Positions 1 to 8,552 of a stretch of 64,000 nt of DNA are shown here, piece by piece. The notes under the pieces were generated by a model. That model was not told the DNA's origin. It saw only the letters and a program-made list of their open reading frames with translations, and did not search any database. Numbering within the stretch: position 1 is the first letter of the stretch; each line of letters starts with the position of its first letter. Position numbers and translations under genes: made by a program. The stretch comes from Mesorhizobium waimense (lineage in GTDB: Bacteria > Pseudomonadota > Alphaproteobacteria > Rhizobiales > Rhizobiaceae): contig NZ_QZWZ01000001.1 in NCBI RefSeq assembly GCF_003601975.1, forward strand, positions 124,001 to 188,000. Reading direction: 5' to 3'.

Positions 1-62
1 GCGTCTGCCGCGTCCATTTGGTTAATACCTGTGATGACGCATTTGCCCAGGTTTCAGAGGCT

Positions 63-240
63 GGCGCTGCCCCTCACCTGCCTGCCGGCATCCTCTCCCC
101 GTAAACGGGGCGAGGGACGCTGCGGCAGCGGGTTTCGCCAATTGCCAGCGTTGCAAAGACAGCGCTAGTGCGGCGGCCAGCCCTTTCTCCCCGTCACTAT
201 ACGGGGAGAAATGCCCGGCAGGGCAATAAGGGGCAGCGCC
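63..240. repeat. GC-rich palindromic interspersed element, copy 1
   Basis: The two ends are imperfect inverted copies of each other: GGCGCTGCCCCTCACC at the left matches GGCGCTGCCCC read on the other strand at the right. Each arm carries a smaller hairpin (CTCCCCGTAAACGGGG on the left, CTCCCCGTCACTATACGGGG on the right). The centre contains CGCCAATTGCCAGCGTTGCAA, closely matching CGCCAATCTCCAACGCTGCAA inside the element at 40860-41020, so both belong to one family. Positions 1-378 hold this element and no gene I can support. Such elements are common between rhizobial genes and probably act at RNA level; that role is inferred. Confidence 0.75.
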
Positions 241-378
241 GGCCCCTGTAGTTGGCGGTTTCCCTCTGCCGCCCACTGCCTCTCACACCCGCCCGCCCCG
301 AAATCGCCCGCTTCCTGTCCTGTTTTGCTCACGGGGTCGCGCTGCTATTATGCGCGCGGCATTGGCTTGGGGAACGAC

Positions 379-2196
379 ATGACGAGTGGAATGGAACTCG
401 GCGCCAAAGCGCCGTCTCTTATCAGGGCATCGCTGGGCCGCACCGGCAAGTGGGCCGGCAGCGTCGCCTTCGTCAGTGGCGCCGTTTCCGACGTGCTCAA
501 TCCGTTGGCGCCGTTTGCCGCCTATATCGCTTTGATCGCCGCGGTCGCGGCGGTCATCATCGCGATTGCCGTCGTGCTCAAGCTGGTGCTCGCGGCCAAG
601 GCCGTGCCCGCGCTGATTTTCGCCACCAGTGCGGCGGCGGTCGCCGGAGGCGTCTACGGCCTGCAACAGCAGACCAATTCGCAAAATGGGGTGATTGCCA
701 GCCTGGTGCCGGCGGTGGCCGAGCTGCAGCAGTCGATGGGCATCGTCGCCGAGAAGGTGGCCAAGATCGAGCAGACCGTCACGCAGACGCAGAAGACGGT
801 CGAAGCCGTCAAGCAGTCGACGGACACCGTGGCGAAAAAGACCGAGGAGATCGCGGCCGCTGGGAAGCAGCAGACCGCGCAGGGCGCCGAGACGCAAAAG
901 ACCGTCGAAGCGGTCAAGCAAACCACCGACACGCTGGCCGCCGGCCAGCAGCAGCAGGCGGCGCAGGCCGAAAAGCTGCAGGCAACGACCGAGCAAATCG
1001 CCGCCTCGACCGACACCATCGCCAAGGGGTTTGCCGCCCTTGCCGCGCAAGGCGGCGCGATCGCCGATCCCAAGCGTCCCGACGAGTATTACCACAATGC
1101 CCGCGTCTACGAGCTGTCGGGCGACATGCTCAATGCAAGGCGCTCCTACCTCGCCTTCGCCGGCTTCGATGTCGACGCCGTCGATCCCTACACCCGGTTT
1201 GCGACGCTGCTTCGGGTACAGGACGGCAAGGCCGGCGCCCGTGAGGTGTTCGGCGCGCTTGCCGACAAGGGCAAGGCGCTGTCGATCAAGCTGGTCCATC
1301 TCATGCAGTTCGACGACGTCCAGCGCCTCGACAAGCTCAACGCCTTCATAGCTGTCCATGCCGACTTCGCCCCGGCCTATTTCCTGCTGGCGCAGGAGTT
1401 TTCCGAAGATCGCCTCGGGTCCCAGTCGCTGTCCGACAAGCGCAGCGAAGCCCAGGCGCTGACCAAATTCGTCGCCTACGAGAAGGATGGCGGGCTGCTC
1501 AAATATTTCGTCGACCAGAGAGAGCTTGCCGATTGGCTGGATCGCAGCCGCAGCCGGCTGGCCGCCCTTGGCGACGTGCTCGATCCTGCGCTGTTCGCCC
1601 CGACGCTGACGCCGATGCGGTCGAACCAGGGCTGGTCGATGACCATCTCGCTGCCCGAGCCGGCGACCGCCATTTCCTGGCGCCTGGGCAGCAGCAGCCC
1701 GTTCACCGACACCGGCTTCATGGCGATGAACGACCAGCGGACCGGCAAGCCAATGCCCAATCCGAGCTTCGAACTGCCCGACAGCACCGCCGCCACCACC
1801 ATCGGGATAAAGTATCTCGATCTCCGCGGACGCGAGACCGGCCCGTTCGACATAAGCTTCGATCCCGACGCCGCCCTTCAGCAAGGCTCGAAGCAGATCC
1901 TCGACCAATTCTGGACGTCGTGGATCGCCTTCGATGCCAGCGGCAATCATGGCCTGGTCTATTTCTCGCAGATGCTGTCGTTCCGCTGCGCCATCAAACA
2001 GGTGCACTATGGCCTGAATGGTGCCGCGCTCGACAAGGAGATCAAGATGCCGCCTTGCGACAAGAAGGACCCTTACGCCATCCCCTACGACTACCAGCCC
2101 TATTTCAAAGTCGCCGACAGCGTGAAGTCAATGTCGGTGCAGGTCACCTACACCGACGGCACCAAGTCGCCAGTCAGGGAGTACAAGCGGCAGTAG
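379..2196 (+). CDS. Hypothetical membrane-anchored coiled-coil protein
   Basis: The 605-residue product is not a family I recognise. It begins with a short polar stretch, then two hydrophobic segments (about residues 44-72 and 76-95) that look like a membrane hairpin. A Gln/Ala/Thr-rich coiled coil follows (about 105-222), containing a tandem repeat: TQKTVEAVKQ occurs at about 137-146 and again 35 residues later, exactly five heptads. From about residue 235 a globular region begins with a TPR-like stretch (EYYHNARVYELSGDMLNARR). I chose the ATG at 379 because the in-frame extension to 211 is encoded by the palindromic repeat. A role as a membrane sensor or scaffold is possible but unsupported. 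Confidence 0.7.
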   Translation: MTSGMELGAKAPSLIRASLGRTGKWAGSVAFVSGAVSDVLNPLAPFAAYIALIAAVAAVIIAIAVVLKLVLAAKAVPALIFATSAAAVAGGVYGLQQQTNSQNGVIASLVPAVAELQQSMGIVAEKVAKIEQTVTQTQKTVEAVKQSTDTVAKKTEEIAAAGKQQTAQGAETQKTVEAVKQTTDTLAAGQQQQAAQAEKLQATTEQIAASTDTIAKGFAALAAQGGAIADPKRPDEYYHNARVYELSGDMLNARRSYLAFAGFDVDAVDPYTRFATLLRVQDGKAGAREVFGALADKGKALSIKLVHLMQFDDVQRLDKLNAFIAVHADFAPAYFLLAQEFSEDRLGSQSLSDKRSEAQALTKFVAYEKDGGLLKYFVDQRELADWLDRSRSRLAALGDVLDPALFAPTLTPMRSNQGWSMTISLPEPATAISWRLGSSSPFTDTGFMAMNDQRTGKPMPNPSFELPDSTAATTIGIKYLDLRGRETGPFDISFDPDAALQQGSKQILDQFWTSWIAFDASGNHGLVYFSQMLSFRCAIKQVHYGLNGAALDKEIKMPPCDKKDPYAIPYDYQPYFKVADSVKSMSVQVTYTDGTKSPVREYKRQ

Positions 2197-2203
2197 GGCG
2201 CCT

Positions 2204-2228
2204 TACCCTCCCCACAAGCGGGAGGGTA
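2204..2228. repeat. Small palindromic hairpin
   Basis: TACCCTCCC (2204-2212) pairs perfectly with GGGAGGGTA (2220-2228) around a 7-nt loop, just after the stop codon at 2196. There is no U-tract, so it is more likely a repeat fragment of the ACCCTCCCC family also seen at 43908-44061 than a classic terminator. Confidence 0.6.
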
Positions 2229-2309
2229 GTGATGCAAAATGCCTGCCGCCACGCTTGCGCAATCAACCCGAGCGGGCTTTGCTGGCGCCGGTAGAATCGG
2301 CAGGTGGAC

Positions 2310-3416
2310 ATGGATACGCTCACAATCGGCGCAAAGGGCATTTCGGTCTCGGTCGATCTCGCGGTCGGCCACCTCGCCGACATGGCGATCGACATCGACG
2401 GCCGCCGGCTGCAGCCGCTGCATCGCGCGCCCTGGGTCGGCGCGCCGCGCGAAACGCTGCCTGAAAACCTGCCCGAAGGCACGGTGCGGCTGTCAGGCGA
2501 TTTCCTCTGCGCGCCGTTTTCGCGCAGCGATGTCGAGGAGGCGCCGCTGCATGGCTGGCCGGCCAATAGCGCCTGGGATGTCGTCGAAAACAGCGCCATC
2601 GCCGATGGTTGGCGCGCCACCTTCCGGCTGCGCCGCAAGGTCATGGGTGCCAACGTCGACAAGGTCCTGACCCTGCGCGACGGCAACCCCTTCCTCTACC
2701 AGGAACATGTCTTCTCGGGCGGCGCGGGCGCCATTTCCGTCGCCCATCATCCGATGACGGCGATGAAGGACGGCGGCAGGCTGGCCTTCTCGCCCAAGCG
2801 CTTCGCCGCCACACCCGCTGATCCGCTGGAGCCCGATCCGGCGCGCGGCCGCTTCATGCTCGCCTATCCGGCGCGTTCAGCCGACCTGTCGCGGTTTCCG
2901 ACCGCCGGCGGCGGCACGGCGGACCTCGGCGACTATCGCAGCGATCGGCTGCGCGAGGATTTCCTCACTCTGGTCGAGGCCGATCACGGCGGGCCAGGCT
3001 GGACGGCGCTGGCGCGGCGTGCCGAGCAGGACCTGGTGCTGGTACTGAAGAACCCGGCCGAACTGCCCATCACCATGCTGTGGTTCAGCAATGGCGGGCG
3101 CGACTACGCACCGTGGAACGGCCGCCACCGCGGCGTGCTCGGCATCGAGGACGGCCGCGCCGCCGTCGGCCATGCCGCCTCGCTCGGCGACAACTGGCTG
3201 AAGCGTGAAGGCGTGGCGACGGCCTTTGCGCTTGCCGAAGGGCGCTCGGTGTCGTTCCGCCATGTCATCGGCGCCGTCCCCCTGGCTGGCGGCGAGCCGC
3301 CGCGCGACATCGAAACCGCGCGCGACCGGATGCGCATCGTCGCGGCCGACGGCAAGGCGAAGGAGATCGCCTTCGACGGCGACTTCCTGCGCATCGGCCG
3401 GTCCGTCCCGGCCTGA
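2310..3416 (+). CDS. Aldose 1-epimerase (galactose mutarotase)-like protein
   Basis: A 368-residue soluble protein with the feel of the galactose-mutarotase-like beta-sandwich fold. His/Trp-rich strands such as HGWPANSAWDVVE and YQEHVFSGG...VAHHP occupy the first half, and WFSNGGRDYAPWNGRHRGVLGIEDG the second. These positions usually carry sugar-contacting residues in aldose epimerases, but I cannot confirm the catalytic His/Glu pair. ATG 2310 is preferred to GTG 2304, six bases upstream. The next gene encodes a P-loop kinase, suggesting a two-gene carbohydrate unit (mutarotation plus phosphorylation). The substrate is unknown. Confidence 0.6.
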   Translation: MDTLTIGAKGISVSVDLAVGHLADMAIDIDGRRLQPLHRAPWVGAPRETLPENLPEGTVRLSGDFLCAPFSRSDVEEAPLHGWPANSAWDVVENSAIADGWRATFRLRRKVMGANVDKVLTLRDGNPFLYQEHVFSGGAGAISVAHHPMTAMKDGGRLAFSPKRFAATPADPLEPDPARGRFMLAYPARSADLSRFPTAGGGTADLGDYRSDRLREDFLTLVEADHGGPGWTALARRAEQDLVLVLKNPAELPITMLWFSNGGRDYAPWNGRHRGVLGIEDGRAAVGHAASLGDNWLKREGVATAFALAEGRSVSFRHVIGAVPLAGGEPPRDIETARDRMRIVAADGKAKEIAFDGDFLRIGRSVPA

Positions 3417-3501
3417 GGCGCGAGCGCCGCGTTTGAAATTTCCGCCGACTGCCGCCAAGATGCGTCGATTACCCCGCGGAACATCCAGCCAGGAATGCCA
3501 C

Positions 3502-4128
3502 ATGTCCGAAATCGCCCATCTCGCCGCCACCATCTTCAAGCGTGCCGGCAAGGCGCCGCGCTTCGTCGTCGCCATCGCCGGCCCTCCCGGCGCCGGCAAG
3601 TCGACGCTGTCGGCCTCCCTGCATGACCTGCTGCCGGAAGGGTCTTCGGAAGTCGTGCCGATGGACGGTTTCCACTATGACGACATCGTGCTCAACCAGC
3701 GCGGCCTTCGGCCAAGAAAAGGCGCGCCGGAAACCTTCGACTTTGCCGGCTTCGAAACGCTATTGAAGCGCATCCGCTCAGGCGAGCCCGACATCGCCAT
3801 CCCGGTGTTCGACCGCAGCATGGAACTGTCGCGGGCCGCCGCGGCAATCGTCGGTGCCGGCACCAAGTTCATCCTGGTCGAGGGCAACTATCTCTTGCTC
3901 GACGAAGAGCCGTGGTCGCGGCTGGCGCCGCTGTTCGATTTCACTATCTTCGTCGACGTGCCGCGCGCCGAACTCGAACGCCGCCTGCTGGTGCGCTGGC
4001 ACGAGCATGGCCGCTCCGATGAAGACGCCCGCGCCTGGATCGCCTCCAACGACATGCCCAACATCGACCGCGTGCTTGCGCGGCGGCAGCCCGCCGATCT
4101 TGTCATCGGCGATCATGCTGGATTTTAG
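3502..4128 (+). CDS. P-loop nucleoside/sugar kinase (FrcK/uridine kinase-like)
   Basis: A 208-residue kinase. The Walker A motif GPPGAGKST lies at about residues 29-37, followed by PMDGFHYDD, the substrate-binding region typical of the uridine kinase/pantothenate kinase/FrcK group. A Walker B-like strand reads ILVEGNYLLL, and a lid region rich in Arg follows (LERRLLVRWHEHGRS). FrcK is the kinase-like protein encoded with the rhizobial fructose ABC transporter, and this protein belongs to the same family. ATG 3502 is the first sensible start; longer in-frame extensions overlap the upstream gene. The substrate cannot be read from the sequence; the upstream mutarotase-like gene favours a sugar. 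Confidence 0.75.
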   Translation: MSEIAHLAATIFKRAGKAPRFVVAIAGPPGAGKSTLSASLHDLLPEGSSEVVPMDGFHYDDIVLNQRGLRPRKGAPETFDFAGFETLLKRIRSGEPDIAIPVFDRSMELSRAAAAIVGAGTKFILVEGNYLLLDEEPWSRLAPLFDFTIFVDVPRAELERRLLVRWHEHGRSDEDARAWIASNDMPNIDRVLARRQPADLVIGDHAGF

Positions 4129-4205
4129 CATTGTTGGTCGGGGAACCTTAAGACTTTCCGGTCGTTATGCCCGACACGGCATTTAGCTGGATCAGGGAAA
4201 ATACG

Positions 4206-4553
4206 ATGGCAACCAGGACCAAAAAACCCGCCAAGGGCAGGTCAGTTCAACCCAGGGCAACGCAGGCAAAAGCGGGTGCCGGCCCGGCAATCGCCGAGCG
4301 CTCGAAGGACGCCAAGCCTGCCTTCGGCAAGGCGCCGCCGAAGAAGGTGGTGCCCGGCGTGGCAGCGAAGGTGACGGCCAAGACCTCGACGGCCAAGACC
4401 TCTAAGCCGAAAAAGCCCGCCGCCGGCAGCGGATCGGCAGCCGGCAGGGCTATGCGCACGGCAGCCGGGGCAGTTGTCGCTACGGCCAGGGGTGCTGCAT
4501 CGCTCGCTGCTTCCGTCATCGGCAGAGGCGGCTCGAAAGCCAAGGCGAAATAG
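4206..4553 (+). CDS. Lys/Ala-rich basic (histone H1-like) protein
   Basis: A 115-residue protein dominated by Lys, Ala, Pro and Thr, with repeated TAKTSTAKTSKPKKPAA blocks in the middle. These resemble the unstructured basic tails of bacterial H1-like DNA-binding proteins. The last third (AGRAMRTAAGAVVATARGAASLAAS) could form an amphipathic helix. The ATG at 4206 follows a purine-rich CAGGGAAA. Binding to nucleic acid is a plausible inference from composition only. Low-complexity proteins of this kind are frequently annotated as hypothetical. Confidence 0.6.
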   Translation: MATRTKKPAKGRSVQPRATQAKAGAGPAIAERSKDAKPAFGKAPPKKVVPGVAAKVTAKTSTAKTSKPKKPAAGSGSAAGRAMRTAAGAVVATARGAASLAASVIGRGGSKAKAK

Positions 4554-4580
4554 GGCCGGCCTTTTCCTTATCGGCCGCGC

Positions 4581-5285
4581 TCAGCGCCTCGCTGGGATGG
4601 TCAGGCCTTTTTGCACCGCGGGCCGCGCAAGGCCGCGCTCCAGCCAAGCGCCGACGATCGGGAAATCGTCGAAGCCGACCAGTTCGCGCGCCTCGTAAAA
4701 ACCGATCAGGTTGCGCACCCAGCCGAGCATTGAGATGTCGGCGATGGTGTAGTCGTCGTCCATGATCCATGTCCGACCCTTCAGCCTGGTTTCGAGCACG
4801 CCGATCAGCCGCCGCGATTCGTCGCGGTAGCGCTCCAGCGGCCGCTTGTCGGCGATCTCGCGCCCGGCGAATTTGTTGAAAAAGCCGACCTGTCCGAAGA
4901 TCGGTCCGATCGAGGCCATCTGGAAGAATACCCACTGGATCGTCTCGTAGCGCCGGATCGGATCGGCAGGCATCAGCTTGCCGGTCTTGTCGGCGAGATA
5001 GAGCAGGATGGCGCCGGATTCGAACAGGCCGATCGCCTGGCCGCCGGGGCCATTGGGATCGATCATCGCCGGAATCTTGCCATTCGGGTTCAGCGACAGG
5101 AATTCCGGCGTCCAGCTCTCGTTCTTGCCGATGTTGACCGCATGCGCCTCGTAGGGCAGGCCGAGCTCCTCCAAAGCAATCGAGATTTTCACGCCGTTGG
5201 GGGTTGTCGCGGAATAGAGCTGGAGGCGGTCTGGATGCTTGGCCGGCCAGCGCTTGGTGATCGGAAAGGCGGACAGGTCGGTCAT
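4581..5285 (-). CDS. Glutathione S-transferase (Nu/YfcG-like)
   Basis: A 234-residue GST with an N-terminal thioredoxin-like domain: LQLYSATTPNGVKISIALEELGLPY, then NPNGKIPAMID with the cis-Pro, then the FESGAILLYLADKTG glutathione-binding stretch. An all-helical C-terminal domain has the conserved DDYTIADISMLGW motif. The TPNG at the first helix, instead of a Tyr or Cys, is characteristic of the Nu-class disulfide-bond reductases YfcG and YghU. An in-frame extension to 5624 is not needed, because the ATG at 5285 gives the usual family length. It likely acts on small disulfides or peroxides in the cytoplasm. Confidence 0.85.
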   Translation of the reverse strand: MTDLSAFPITKRWPAKHPDRLQLYSATTPNGVKISIALEELGLPYEAHAVNIGKNESWTPEFLSLNPNGKIPAMIDPNGPGGQAIGLFESGAILLYLADKTGKLMPADPIRRYETIQWVFFQMASIGPIFGQVGFFNKFAGREIADKRPLERYRDESRRLIGVLETRLKGRTWIMDDDYTIADISMLGWVRNLIGFYEARELVGFDDFPIVGAWLERGLARPAVQKGLTIPARR

Positions 5286-5407
5286 GGAAGGCTCCGGGAT
5301 CGGGCGCGGAACAGGCGCGCAAGGGGCGAGTCGCAAAGAATTAGGAGGAGGCCCGGGCCCGATCAATATGGCCGGCGAAAGTTCCGGCCAAATGGTGCAG
5401 AACGGCC

Positions 5408-6616
5408 TCAGATCGCCTTGAAGGCCAACACCGCATTGGTGCCGCCAAAGGCGAAACCGTTGCTGATCGCGACACGCACCTTGCGCTCGCGCGCCACGTT
5501 CGGCGTCACGTCGAGATCGCAATCGGGGTCTGGCTCGCGGAAATTCGCCGTCGGCGGCACGATGCCTTCGCGGATCGCCATGACGCAGGCGATCATCTCC
5601 AGCCCGCCCGACGCGCCGAGGCAATGTGCGTGCATCGACTTGGTCGAGGAGATGGAGAGGCTACGCGCGTGCTCGCCGAAGACGCGCTTGATCGCCGCCG
5701 TCTCGATCTGGTCGTTGGCCTTGGTGCCGGTGCCGTGCGCGTTGAGATAATCGACGTCTTCCGGATTGAACCCGGCGTCAGCCAGGCAAAAGCGCATCGC
5801 CGCTTCCGGCCCTTCGATGGTCGGCGCGACGATGTCGGAGGCGTCGGCGGACAGGCCGGTGCCGGCGATCTCGGCCAAGATGGTGGCGCCGCGCGCCATG
5901 GCGTGGTCGTAGCTTTCCAGCACCGCCATGCCGGCGCCTTCGCCGAGGATCAGGCCCTGGCGATCGGCCGAGAACGGTCGGCATGTGTCAGGCGACAGAA
6001 CGCGCAGCGCCTCCCAGCCCTTCAGCACGCCCCAGACCAGCGGCGCGTCGGTGCCGCCGGCGACCATGACGTCGGCGCGGCCGAGCCGGATCTGGTCGAC
6101 CGCCGAGGCAATCGCATGGTTGGCCGACGAGCAGGCCGAGGTGACGCCAAACACCGGCCCGCGCAGGCCAAGATGCATGCTGACCTGGCCGGAGGCCGCG
6201 CCCGGCATCACTTTCGGCACCGTGAAGATGCCGGCGCGGTTCTTCTTCTCGATCAGGATCGCGCGATAGTTTTCCTCGACCGCCTCAAACCCGCAGACCC
6301 CGACGCCGACGATGGTGCCCATGCGGTAGGTGTTGTCGGCATGCGCGGTCAATCCGGAGTGCTGCATGGCTTCGCGCGCGGCGATCACCGCCAGCAGGCT
6401 GAACCGGTCCATCGATACCAGCTGCTTGCGGTCGATGCCGTGCTCGGGCAGCGCCTTGATCTCGCAGCCGATCTTGACCTTCAAATCATGCAGCAGCGGA
6501 TTGTCGATCGGGCCGATCGCCGAGCGGCCGGCGCGCATTTCGTTCCAGATAGCTGGCGCATCGGTGCCGAGCCCGCAGATCCCGCCGATGCCGGTGATGA
6601 CGACGCGCTTCAGCAT
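5408..6616 (-). CDS. NodE-like beta-ketoacyl-ACP synthase
   Basis: A 402-residue thiolase-fold condensing enzyme. The nucleophile is Cys162 in [11 protein letters not shown], and the two catalytic histidines are in LNAHGTGT (His294) and [15 protein letters not shown] (His331). It ends with the usual [11 protein letters not shown]. The start [20 protein letters not shown] and the length match the NodE/FabF branch. It lies four bases downstream of an acyl carrier protein that resembles NodF, so the pair mirrors the nodFE arrangement used to make special fatty acids for Nod factors. No other nod gene is in the window, so a housekeeping or secondary lipid role is equally possible. Confidence 0.85.
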   Translation of the reverse strand: MLKRVVITGIGGICGLGTDAPAIWNEMRAGRSAIGPIDNPLLHDLKVKIGCEIKALPEHGIDRKQLVSMDRFSLLAVIAAREAMQHSGLTAHADNTYRMGTIVGVGVCGFEAVEENYRAILIEKKNRAGIFTVPKVMPGAASGQVSMHLGLRGPVFGVTSACSSANHAIASAVDQIRLGRADVMVAGGTDAPLVWGVLKGWEALRVLSPDTCRPFSADRQGLILGEGAGMAVLESYDHAMARGATILAEIAGTGLSADASDIVAPTIEGPEAAMRFCLADAGFNPEDVDYLNAHGTGTKANDQIETAAIKRVFGEHARSLSISSTKSMHAHCLGASGGLEMIACVMAIREGIVPPTANFREPDPDCDLDVTPNVARERKVRVAISNGFAFGGTNAVLAFKAI

Positions 6617-6620
6617 TCGG

Positions 6621-6875
6621 TCAGGCTTTTTTCGCGATCAGCGCGCGAACTGCCTCGACCATGTCGCCGACATTCTTCAAATTGCTCCAGGCATCGACCG
6701 TGTTCATCTCGATCTCGATGCCATACTGTTCTTCGAGATCGAAGATGATCTCCGTCAGTTCCAGCGAATGGATGCCCAGCGACGTCAATTCGGTATTGGT
6801 GGTGATCTCTTCGCCGCCAGGCTCGGCATGAGCCTTGATCTTTTCGATGATGTCCGTTGCCAGCTGGTCAGCCAT
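6621..6875 (-). CDS. NodF-like acyl carrier protein
   Basis: An 84-residue acyl carrier protein. Its beginning ([16 protein letters not shown]) and the stretch [21 protein letters not shown] resemble NodF closely, more than the housekeeping AcpP. The 4'-phosphopantetheine serine is Ser37 in [11 protein letters not shown]. The residue before it is His36 (codon CAT), where carrier proteins nearly always have Asp (the DSL motif). The ketosynthase follows within four bases, so the two are surely co-transcribed. The unusual His could affect recognition by the phosphopantetheinyl transferase or partner enzymes; this is inference. Confidence 0.88.
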   Translation of the reverse strand: MADQLATDIIEKIKAHAEPGGEEITTNTELTSLGIHSLELTEIIFDLEEQYGIEIEMNTVDAWSNLKNVGDMVEAVRALIAKKA

Positions 6876-7003
6876 TCGGTTTCTTCCCCAACTTTATCGT
6901 TTCCCGACGCCGACTGATCAGCGCCCCTTTGTCCCCGGATTCACATCGTCGTCGTCGCCCTATACCCCGCCAGGCGCTGCGTGACCGTTCCAAGGTGGCT
7001 CCC

Positions 7004-7032
7004 TCTATAGAAACCGAAACGTTGTGAGGCAA
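7004..7032 (-). promoter_or_regulatory. Probable sigma70-type promoter for the acp-ketosynthase pair
   Basis: On the minus strand, TTGCCT (7032-7027) and TATAGA (7009-7004) are separated by 17 bases. This is the best promoter match in the divergent interval between the acyl carrier protein gene and ureD. It would give a leader of roughly 120 nt before the ATG at 6875. Confidence 0.4.
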
Positions 7033-7084
7033 CAAGCTATATATCGACAAAGCCACGGGAGTGCTTAACGTTGGTCGTGTGGAC

Positions 7085-7921
7085 ATGATGGAAACTATCT
7101 CGACTTCAGCGCCCGCGGCCCAGCGTGTTGCGGGGCGAGCCAGGCTTTTCTGCGGCAAGGCCGATGGTCGCACACGCCTTCGGCGTCTCTATCAGGACGG
7201 CTCGGCCAAAATCCGCATGCCGGCCGTCGCCGCCGATCCGCTTGAAGCCGTGCTGATCAACACCGCCGGCGGCCTGACCGGCGGCGACCGTCTCGACTGG
7301 GAGGTGGATGTCGGCGCCGGCGCCTCGGCATCGATCACCACCCAGGCCTGCGAAAAAATCTATCGCGCGGCATCGGATCGCGCCGAGGTGCGGGTGAGGC
7401 TGACCGTTGGCGCCGGGGGCCGCATCGCCTGGCTGCCGCAGGAAACCATCGTCTTCGATCGGGCGGCCTTCGCCCGCACGCTCGACGTAGAGCTTGCCGC
7501 CGATGCCGAAGCGCTGCTGCTCGAGGCGACCGTCTTCGGTCGCCTGGCCATGGGCGAGCGTACGACGCATGGCGACTTTCACGACCGCTGGCGCGTGCGC
7601 CAGGACGGTGCGCTCGTCCACGCCGAGGATTTCCGCATCGGACCGGACATTGCCGCCAGCCTTGGCCGTCCGGCCGTCGCCGGCGGCGCCGCTGCGATAA
7701 CGACGGTGCTGATGGTCTCGCCGCGCGCCGAGGCGTTTCTTGATCCGGTGCGCGCAATCATCGGCAGTGAGGGCGACGCCAGTGCCTGGGGCGTGAAAAA
7801 ATCTGGCAAGCTTCTTGCGAGGCTGTTTGCCGAGGACGGCTACCAGCTCCGCAAGCGGCTGGTTCCGCTTGTCGAATTGCTCAACGGGCGGGCGGGTCTG
7901 CCCAAATTATGGTCACTTTGA
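7085..7921 (+). CDS. ureD: Urease accessory protein UreD
   Basis: The UreD (UreH) chaperone scaffold that binds apo-urease with UreF and UreG during nickel insertion. Typical family features are seen: an Arg-rich start (GRARLFCGKADGRTRLRRLYQ), then VLINTAGGLTGGDRL, the TTQACEKIYRA strand, and WLPQETIVFDRA. The length (about 278 residues) is normal. The start is uncertain: GTG 7061 lacks a correctly spaced ribosome site, so I used ATG 7085; ATG 7088 is also possible. It is the first gene of the urease cluster and is followed 36 bases later by ureA. Confidence 0.92.
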   Translation: MMETISTSAPAAQRVAGRARLFCGKADGRTRLRRLYQDGSAKIRMPAVAADPLEAVLINTAGGLTGGDRLDWEVDVGAGASASITTQACEKIYRAASDRAEVRVRLTVGAGGRIAWLPQETIVFDRAAFARTLDVELAADAEALLLEATVFGRLAMGERTTHGDFHDRWRVRQDGALVHAEDFRIGPDIAASLGRPAVAGGAAAITTVLMVSPRAEAFLDPVRAIIGSEGDASAWGVKKSGKLLARLFAEDGYQLRKRLVPLVELLNGRAGLPKLWSL

Positions 7922-7957
7922 TTCTGCCGCCTTGATTCTACCTGTTTGGGAAAACGC

Positions 7958-8260
7958 ATGAACCTGACGCCGAGGGAAAAGGACAAGCTGCTCATCGCCA
8001 TGGCGGCGATCGTGGCACGCAAGCGGCTCGAACGCGGCGTCAAGCTCAACCATCCGGAGGCGATTGCACTGATCACCGATTTCGTCGTCGAGGGTGCCCG
8101 CGACGGCCGTTCGGTCGCCGAACTGATGGAGGCCGGCGCCCATGTCGTCACCCGCGCGCAGGTGATGGATGGCATTGCCGAGATGATCCACGACGTCCAG
8201 GTCGAGGCAACGTTTCCCGACGGCACCAAACTGGTGACCGTGCACGAACCGATACGGTGA
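7958..8260 (+). CDS. ureA: Urease subunit gamma
   Basis: The 100-residue small structural subunit of urease, which hydrolyses urea to ammonia and carbamate. [35 protein letters not shown] is the classic start and [18 protein letters not shown] the classic end. The ATG at 7958 follows GGGAAA; an in-frame TTG at 7946 is less likely. The gene is separate from ureB, as in most Proteobacteria, rather than fused as in Helicobacter. Confidence 0.97.
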   Translation: MNLTPREKDKLLIAMAAIVARKRLERGVKLNHPEAIALITDFVVEGARDGRSVAELMEAGAHVVTRAQVMDGIAEMIHDVQVEATFPDGTKLVTVHEPIR

Positions 8261-8269
8261 GGAGAAAAG

Positions 8270-8524
8270 ATGCTCGAACTGCGGCCGAACTGCGAATGCT
8301 GCGACAAGGACCTGCCGCCAGAGGCGACGGATGCGCTGATCTGCACCTTCGAATGTACCTTCTGCGCTGATTGCGCGGAAAACCTGCTTGGCGGTGTCTG
8401 CCCGAACTGCGGCGGCAATTTTTCGGCACGGCCGATCCGCCCGGCCGCGATGCTGCAAAAATATCCCGCTTCGACCAAACGCGTGCTCAAAGCCGAGGGC
8501 TGCGGTCCCCGCAAGGCCGCGTGA
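8270..8524 (+). CDS. DUF1272 zinc-ribbon-like protein
   Basis: A small 84-residue Cys-rich protein starting MLELRPNCECCDKDLPP, with further Cys pairs in CTFECTFCADCAEN and VCPNCGGNF. It matches the DUF1272 family, whose function is unknown. Eight or more cysteines in CxxC-type spacing suggest one or two structural zinc sites. It sits nine bases after ureA and before the nickel permease gene, so it is carried inside the urease transcript. Metal handling is conceivable but the family is also found away from urease. Confidence 0.85.
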   Translation: MLELRPNCECCDKDLPPEATDALICTFECTFCADCAENLLGGVCPNCGGNFSARPIRPAAMLQKYPASTKRVLKAEGCGPRKAA

Positions 8525-8552
8525 CCGGCACGACCAGAGAGAAGGCATTTCG

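Noticed and set aside
283..2007. Long reverse-strand open frames opposite real genes (also 22827-24374, 32547-34382, 56847-58286, 61591-63816)
   Set aside because: They lie antisense to genes with clear families, and their translations are low-complexity Arg/Asp/His/Gly-rich strings, as expected from high-G+C codon bias.
5408..7060. nod box upstream of the NodF/NodE-like pair
   Set aside because: The interval upstream of the acyl carrier protein shows an ordinary -35/-10 promoter; I could not find the long conserved ATC-N9-GAT nod-box pattern.
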